Below are positions 7,071 to 10,486 of a stretch of 10,486 nt of DNA, in pieces (position 1 is the first letter of the stretch; the number at the start of each line of letters is the position of its first letter). The translations under genes were made by a program, and so were the position numbers. A model generated the notes under the pieces. It saw nothing but the letters and a program-made list of their open reading frames with translations, was not told where the DNA came from and searched no databases. This stretch comes from Treponema sp. UBA937 (lineage in GTDB: Bacteria > Spirochaetota > Spirochaetia > Treponematales > Breznakiellaceae): NCBI GenBank assembly GCA_002293455.1, contig DBDH01000114.1, forward strand, positions 109,377-119,862. The letters are read 5' to 3'.

Positions 7071-7339
7071 TACGTCTTGAAATAGTGGCAAATAATTCTG
7101 TTGAAGAAAACATCCGTGAAGCTTTTTTGGATGAAGGCGTAGGCAAATATTATACAAAAATTCCCAAAGCCCACGGTGTCGGGAATTCCGGTCCGCGGAT
7201 GGGAGACGCAATATGGCCTGAAGAAAATTTTATCTATATCATCTGGTGTGAAGAAGATGAAGCTCTTGGAATAAAAGAAGCTATTGCCAAAGTAAAAGAA
7301 CAGTTTCCTGATGAAGGAATAAAATTGTTCGGAATATAG
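7067..7339 (+). CDS. PII-like signalling protein encoded with the RND pump
   Basis: A 90-residue soluble protein. Its predicted order fits the ferredoxin-like fold of PII proteins: strand 1-9 (MIRLEIVAN), helix 11-24, strand 25-34, a loop about 35-52 (HGVGNSGPRMGDAIWPEEN), strand 54-62 (FIYIIWCEE), helix 65-80 and a final strand (GIKLFGI). The loop sits where PII proteins have the T-loop but is shorter, and the uridylylation-site tyrosine context of GlnB is absent. A PII-like group genetically linked to RND efflux pumps (PII-NG, and the related DUF3240-type proteins) is known, usually beside metal efflux systems. It overlaps the transporter by 4 bp (ATGA, 7067-7070) and has GGAG (7055-7058) 8 bases before ATG. 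A role modulating or sensing for the pump is inferred; the ligand is unknown. It ends just before the operon terminator. Confidence 0.7.
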   Translation: MIRLEIVANNSVEENIREAFLDEGVGKYYTKIPKAHGVGNSGPRMGDAIWPEENFIYIIWCEEDEALGIKEAIAKVKEQFPDEGIKLFGI

Positions 7340-7353
7340 ATCGTGAAAACGTA

Positions 7354-7385
7354 AGGGGCTGTCTAAAAATAGGCAGTCCCTTTTT
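7354..7385 (+). terminator. Intrinsic terminator of the efflux operon
   Basis: An 11-bp stem with two G-U wobbles (AGGGGCTGTCT at 7354-7364 with AGGCAGTCCCT at 7371-7381) encloses a 6-base loop and is followed by a T-run (7381-7385). It lies 14 bp after the PII-like stop, so all upstream genes can share one transcript ending here. Confidence 0.88.
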
Positions 7386-7401
7386 GATGTTTGTCAGAAA
7401 A

Positions 7402-7426
7402 AGCGGCTCCTTGATAATTTGCCGCT
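7402..7426 (+). repeat. Small GC-rich hairpin in the intergenic region
   Basis: AGCGGC (7402-7407) pairs perfectly with GCCGCT (7421-7426) across a 13-base loop. No T-run follows, so it is not a typical terminator. It overlaps the -35 region proposed for the chemoreceptor promoter and may be part of that control region or a chance structure. Confidence 0.4.
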
Positions 7427-7439
7427 GATAAGTTAAATT
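7411..7439 (+). promoter_or_regulatory. Putative sigma-70 promoter of the first chemoreceptor
   Basis: TTGATA (7411-7416, five of six to consensus), a 17-bp spacer and TAAATT (7434-7439, four of six) predict transcription from about 7446 and a leader of about 97 nt. The -10 element lies inside the perfect palindrome at 7428-7447. I looked for a flagellar sigma-28 motif (TAAA, about 15 bp, GCCGATAA) and found no convincing match in this gap. Confidence 0.45.
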
Positions 7440-7447
7440 TAACTTAT
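7428..7447. promoter_or_regulatory. Perfect 20-bp palindrome, operator candidate
   Basis: ATAAGTTAAATTTAACTTAT is identical to its reverse complement over all 20 bases. It covers the proposed -10 element and transcription start of the chemoreceptor gene, the expected location for a repressor site. It is not recognisable as a Fur, LexA or FNR box. As RNA it could also form a hairpin behind the efflux terminator, but no T-run follows. Confidence 0.5.
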
Positions 7448-7542
7448 GAAGTTTATTATTAAAAGTAATTACAAAAACGGAAATTATCTAATTTCTTCTC
7501 TTCTTTTTTTGTCTTGAAAGGCGTAATGCCAAGGAGAATATT

Positions 7543-7919
7543 ATGAAAATTAAAGTCAAGCTGAGTATTATCATCATTGCGATCATGATTGTGGTGATAA
7601 CAGTTCTTGCTGTCATTTTTTTGCAGCAAGCTTCCAATATAAGCCTTAATCTGAGCAGGCAGAGCATCAGTTATTTGGCCCAACAACAGGCCTCATACTG
7701 GCAGGGCCGCGAGGACGCATATATCAGAGTATTGCGTACGGTAGCGAATGTTATGGCGGATTATGAAACCGTCGAACCTGAGCTCCGGCGGAACCGTTAC
7801 GACACACTGCTTCATGGGGTGCTCATGGGCGAGTCGATGATTACTTCAATATATTCGGTTTGGAAAGCCAACGCCCTTGACGGCATGGACAACGAATTTA
7901 TAGGCCGCGAAGGGTCTTC
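7543..7919 (+). repeat. First copy of a tandem chemoreceptor duplication
   Basis: This stretch aligns without gaps to 10110-10486 at a constant offset of 2567 bp. Encoded proteins agree at 107 of 125 residues (about 86%, counted by eye). Exact shared blocks include CATTTTTTTGCAGCAAGCTT, and others lie around 7721-7742 and 7838-7854. Similarity stops at the ribosome-binding sites: the upstream regions do not resemble each other. The true 3' limit lies beyond the window. Confidence 0.9.
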
Positions 7920-9747
7920 GGCTTCGGGTCAGTACGCAATGAGCTATGCACAGGAAGGCTCGGTCATAAGAGGATCGGCCTTGTCGCAGATAGATATTAC
8001 TACCGCCGTAGCCAACATGGACGGACAAACCGCGAGAGATGATATGGTATTCGATCCTGTTCCGCAGAGAGTGGACGGTGCGGATACTTGGCTGGTAAGA
8101 ATGGCGGTTCCCGTTATCAATCCGAGAACCGGAGAAACGGTGGCGCGGGTCGGCTGTTATATCAAGATTGACGCGGTACAGACCGCGTTAGCGCAGACAG
8201 TCGCGGATAAGGGCGAAGAAGTTTCAACCATGATGATGTACACAAACACAGGCTTTATCATGGGGCATGTGGCTCCTGAACGTGTCGGACGGAAACTGCT
8301 GGACGTTGAAACATTTGGAGACCAGCTTGACGACGCGGACCGGGCTGTCAAGGAAGGAAGGCCGCACACCTTCGAATATTACTCAACAGTGGTTAACTCA
8401 AATGTAGAACTTATCATGGTTCCTTTTACCATCGGCAATTCCGCTACGACATGGACCGTGGCGGTGGGTTCATCGGAAGCGTATATTCTTGGTCCGGTAC
8501 AAAGCATGACCACGCTTATACTCATTATTGCGGCGATAGCAATAGTGGTAACCGCGGCGGTTATTTACTTTGTCCTTAACGGTATAACGAAGCCCATCGT
8601 CACTGTGGCCGATAATCTGAAAGATATTGCCCAGGGCGAAGGCGATCTTACCAGGACCATCAGCATCAACTCAAAAGACGAAGTGGGAGACCTCGCCAAG
8701 TACTTCAACCAGACACTTGAAAAGATAAAGAACCTTGTTATCACGATTAAGCACGAAGCCGTATCATTATCTGACATCGGCAATGAACTCGCCTCAAACA
8801 TGACCGAAACCGCCGCCGCGGTCAACGAGATTGCGGCAAATGTTCAGAATGTCAAAAGCCGGGTAATCAATCAAAGCGCGTCGGTTACAGAAACCAATGC
8901 TACTATGGAACAAATCACCGTTAATATTGATAAACTGAACAACCACATTGAGAGCCAGGTAACGAGTATAACCCAGGCTTCATCGGCCATTGAAGAGATG
9001 CTTGCCAATATTAAATCGGTAACCCATACATTGATGAAAAACGCGGAAAATGTCACCGGTCTTACTGAAGCCTCCGAAGTCGGACGCGCGGGCTTGCAGG
9101 AAGTGTCGGCCGATATTCAGGAGATCGAGAAAGAATCCAAGGGCTTACTGGAAATCAACACGGTGATGGAAAATATCGCGAGCCAGACGAATCTGCTTTC
9201 AATGAATGCCGCGATTGAAGCGGCGCACGCCGGAGAGGCGGGAAAAGGCTTTGCGGTTGTCGCCGATGAAATCCGGAAACTGGCGGAGAACTCCGGCGAA
9301 CAGTCGAAGGTCATCAATACAGTACTTAAGAAGATGACGGAATCGATTAACAAGATAGCCGCTTCAACGGAAAGCGTTCTCAAAAACTTTGAATTAATTG
9401 ACAAGAGCGTTAGGATTGTAGCGGAACAAGAAGCGAACATCCAGAATGCCATGGAAGAACAAGATGAGGGTAGTAAGCAGATACTTGAAGGGGTAAGCGC
9501 GGTAAACGAAATTACCCAGCAGGTAAAGGGCGGAGCCATCGAAATGCTTGAAGGTTCCAAGGAAGTAATCGCGGAGAGCAACAACCTTGAAAAGGTAACG
9601 CAGGAAATCTCCGGAGGCATGAATGAAATGGCGACCGGAGCGGACCAGATCAACATCGCCGTGAACCAGGTGAATGAGATCAGCCGGAAGAACAAGGAAA
9701 CAATCGACACATTGATACGAGAAGTTTCCCGCTTCAAAGTCGAATAA
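7543..9747 (+). CDS. Methyl-accepting chemotaxis protein with periplasmic Cache-type sensor
   Basis: A 734-residue transmembrane chemoreceptor. TM1 is at residues 7-28, the periplasmic sensor at about 29-320 (length and layout fit a double Cache domain), TM2 at about 323-346, HAMP at about 347-400 (KPIVTVADNLKDIAQGEGDL), and the methyl-accepting signalling coiled coil at 400-734. The conserved hairpin tip that binds CheA and CheW is at about 541-583 (ENIASQTNLLSMNAAIEAAH, then AGEAGKGFAVVADEIRKLAE). There is no C-terminal CheR-docking pentapeptide; the protein ends SRFKVE. I do not see the RxWY signature of amino-acid-binding Cache sensors, so the ligand is unknown. AAGGAG (7531-7536) lies 6 bases before ATG. 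The gene appears monocistronic, with its own promoter and terminator. Its start is closely copied by the next gene. Confidence 0.95.
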   Translation: MKIKVKLSIIIIAIMIVVITVLAVIFLQQASNISLNLSRQSISYLAQQQASYWQGREDAYIRVLRTVANVMADYETVEPELRRNRYDTLLHGVLMGESMITSIYSVWKANALDGMDNEFIGREGSSASGQYAMSYAQEGSVIRGSALSQIDITTAVANMDGQTARDDMVFDPVPQRVDGADTWLVRMAVPVINPRTGETVARVGCYIKIDAVQTALAQTVADKGEEVSTMMMYTNTGFIMGHVAPERVGRKLLDVETFGDQLDDADRAVKEGRPHTFEYYSTVVNSNVELIMVPFTIGNSATTWTVAVGSSEAYILGPVQSMTTLILIIAAIAIVVTAAVIYFVLNGITKPIVTVADNLKDIAQGEGDLTRTISINSKDEVGDLAKYFNQTLEKIKNLVITIKHEAVSLSDIGNELASNMTETAAAVNEIAANVQNVKSRVINQSASVTETNATMEQITVNIDKLNNHIESQVTSITQASSAIEEMLANIKSVTHTLMKNAENVTGLTEASEVGRAGLQEVSADIQEIEKESKGLLEINTVMENIASQTNLLSMNAAIEAAHAGEAGKGFAVVADEIRKLAENSGEQSKVINTVLKKMTESINKIAASTESVLKNFELIDKSVRIVAEQEANIQNAMEEQDEGSKQILEGVSAVNEITQQVKGGAIEMLEGSKEVIAESNNLEKVTQEISGGMNEMATGADQINIAVNQVNEISRKNKETIDTLIREVSRFKVE

Positions 9748-9757
9748 TTGCCCTGAT

Positions 9758-9791
9758 AAAGCCGGGTTTCAAATAGAAATCCGGCTTTTTT
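9758..9791 (+). terminator. Intrinsic terminator of the first chemoreceptor gene
   Basis: A 13-bp stem with one G-U wobble pairs 9758-9770 (AAAGCCGGGTTTC) with 9776-9788 (GAAATCCGGCTTT) around a 5-base loop and runs into a T-tract (9786-9791). It begins 11 bp after the stop codon. Confidence 0.92.
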
Positions 9792-9857
9792 CCGTCCTTT
9801 CGAGCACATGAAACCCCCGATTTTTTTAACTTTTGCAAAAAATTGGCGGATTTTTCA

Positions 9858-9886
9858 TTGACAATTCACTACAAGCAAATTAGACT
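9858..9886 (+). promoter_or_regulatory. Putative sigma-70 promoter of the second chemoreceptor
   Basis: TTGACA (9858-9863) is a perfect -35 consensus. After exactly 17 bp, TAGACT (9881-9886) matches four of six -10 positions. Transcription from about 9893 would leave a leader of about 217 nt before ATG 10110, much longer than the leader predicted for the first receptor. Confidence 0.55.
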
Positions 9887-9983
9887 TCTCTTAAAAGGGT
9901 TAGGTAATAATAGCGGTTGTTGTCCTTGCCGTTCTTTTTTCTTTTTTCAAAACGTATAAAAAACCCCATTATCAGTATAACGT

Positions 9984-10003
9984 CTTCAGAGCTTTTTCTG
10001 AAG
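9984..10003 (+). repeat. Perfect hairpin in the leader of the second chemoreceptor
   Basis: CTTCAGA and TCTGAAG form a perfect 7-bp stem around a 6-base loop (GCTTTT). No T-run follows, so it is not an intrinsic terminator by itself. It lies in the predicted untranslated leader and could affect RNA stability or protein binding. Confidence 0.5.
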
Positions 10004-10109
10004 CGGGAGAGGTTTGTTGTCGGTTTGTATGAGAGGGGTATCCTCTTAATTATAAAACACCGCCGGCTTTTTGCGGCATGGCGTGTTGATTGTTTGTGAA
10101 GGAGTGTAC

Positions 10110-10486
10110 ATGAAAATCAAATTAAAACTGAGTATCATGATCATCGCGATTATGGTGGTGGTGATCGCAGCGCTTGCTTTCATTTTTTTGCAGCAAGCTT
10201 CCAGTATAAGCCTTAATTTGAGCAGGCAAAGTATCAGCTATTTGGCTGAACAGCAGGCATCATATTGGCAAGGCCGTGAGGACGGATATATCAGAGTATT
10301 GCGTACGGTCGCGAATGTTATGGCGGATTATGAATCCGTCGAAGCGGATCTCCGGCGGAACCGTTACGACACCCTGCTTCGCGGGGTTATCCAGGGCGAA
10401 CCGATGATTACTTCAATATACTCGGTTTGGAAGGCCAATGTTCTTGACGGCATGGATGCCGAGTTTATCGGACGCGAAGGGTCTTC
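10110..10486 (+). CDS. Second methyl-accepting chemotaxis protein, partial (cut by window end)
   Basis: An open frame from ATG 10110 to the last base, giving 125 complete codons with no stop. AAGGAG (10099-10104) lies 5 bases before the ATG. The product begins MKIKLKLSIM, has one membrane segment (about residues 7-28), then the start of a periplasmic sensor (QQASSISLNLSRQSISYLAE, then SYWQGREDGYIRVLRTVANV). It is about 86% identical to the first receptor over the visible part, with no gaps, so the rest is expected to be a Cache-HAMP-MCP receptor; that portion is unseen. Substitutions are scattered: eight of 18 lie in the membrane segment or just after it (before residue 50), and ten lie in the sensor (for example M95Q, S98P, N117A). 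This suggests a paralogue drifting in ligand range rather than a very recent copy. Confidence 0.92.
   Translation, partial: MKIKLKLSIMIIAIMVVVIAALAFIFLQQASSISLNLSRQSISYLAEQQASYWQGREDGYIRVLRTVANVMADYESVEADLRRNRYDTLLRGVIQGEPMITSIYSVWKANVLDGMDAEFIGREGS

Larger units (their letters stand above)
9748..10109 (+). other. 362-bp intergenic region with structured leader of the second chemoreceptor
   Basis: No convincing gene is present. In order it holds the terminator at 9758-9791; an AT-rich imperfect inverted repeat (9817-9826 with 9837-9846, one G-U pair); the promoter at 9858-9886; a pure pyrimidine tract (9932-9948); a perfect hairpin (CTTCAGA 9984-9990 with TCTGAAG 9997-10003); a GGTTTGT direct repeat (10011-10017 and 10022-10028, 11 bp apart); a small hairpin (AGAGG 10032-10036 with CCTCT 10042-10046); and a weak hairpin (GCCG 10062-10065 with CGGC 10074-10077). 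AAGGAG at 10099-10104 serves the next gene. It matches no riboswitch class I can recognise. Confidence 0.6.

Noticed and set aside
7354..7381. Sequence GGGGCTGTCTAAAAAT resembling the terminal repeats of some insertion sequences
   Set aside because: No transposase, matching distant end or target duplication is present, and the bases form a good hairpin with T-run right after an operon, so a terminator explains them.
7440..7490. Possible flagellar sigma-28 promoter before the first chemoreceptor
   Set aside because: TAAA at 7460-7463 is followed at the right spacing by GGAAATTA, which matches only four of eight positions of GCCGATAA.
9117..9809. 230-codon open frame on the minus strand across the 3' part of the first chemoreceptor
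   Set aside because: It is the serine-rich shadow expected opposite a coiled-coil MCP and crosses the receptor's own terminator; no domain is recognisable.
9917..10099. 60-codon plus-strand open frame in the leader of the second chemoreceptor
   Set aside because: It begins at TTG without a ribosome-binding site, runs through the hairpins and ends at the next gene's Shine-Dalgarno sequence; composition looks like translated non-coding DNA.

Overview
The window reads as chromosomal DNA of a host-associated spirochaete, most likely a Treponema-like organism. Three things support this. The efflux genes form a TolC / adaptor / RND set whose adaptor lacks the coiled-coil hairpin, as is known for BesA of Borrelia burgdorferi. 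The adaptor has a loose, spirochaete-like lipobox. The chemoreceptors are large Cache-type MCPs without a CheR-tethering pentapeptide. The taxonomic call is an inference from gene content, not from a database match. All genes read on the + strand, and I see no mobile element, tRNA, rRNA or CRISPR array.

Region 1 (about 1-7385) is one efflux operon. It starts with a promoter/operator and a regulator made of two complete TetR-type proteins fused head to tail (81-1286). A possible 48-codon small ORF (1283-1429) follows, then a TolC-type outer-membrane factor (1426-2886), a short lipoprotein adaptor (2883-3827), a 1076-residue RND transporter of HAE1 type (3840-7070), a 90-residue PII-like protein (7067-7339) and a strong intrinsic terminator (7354-7385). 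Adjacent genes overlap by 4 bp (ATGA or GTGA) at almost every junction, so translation is probably coupled. In the simplest model the fused TetR protein represses its own operon through a 20-bp palindrome touching its start codon. The three structural proteins form the export machine across both membranes. The PII-like protein is a candidate cytoplasmic modulator of the pump.

Region 2 (7386-7542) is a regulatory gap holding a small hairpin, a plausible sigma-70 promoter and a perfect 20-bp palindrome over its -10 element. It precedes a complete chemoreceptor gene (7543-9747) that ends in a clear terminator (9758-9791).

Region 3 (9748-10109) is a 362-bp gap with a second promoter and a leader of roughly 217 nt containing several hairpins. 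It precedes a second chemoreceptor gene (10110 to the window end) cut off by the edge. Its 125 visible residues are about 86% identical, without gaps, to the start of the first receptor, so the two are tandem paralogues under different upstream control.

The most noteworthy points are the single-chain double TetR regulator with its operator, the hairpin-less adaptor, and a PII-like protein co-encoded with a pump whose RND subunit has Gly/Met-rich pocket loops and a long charged cytoplasmic tail.
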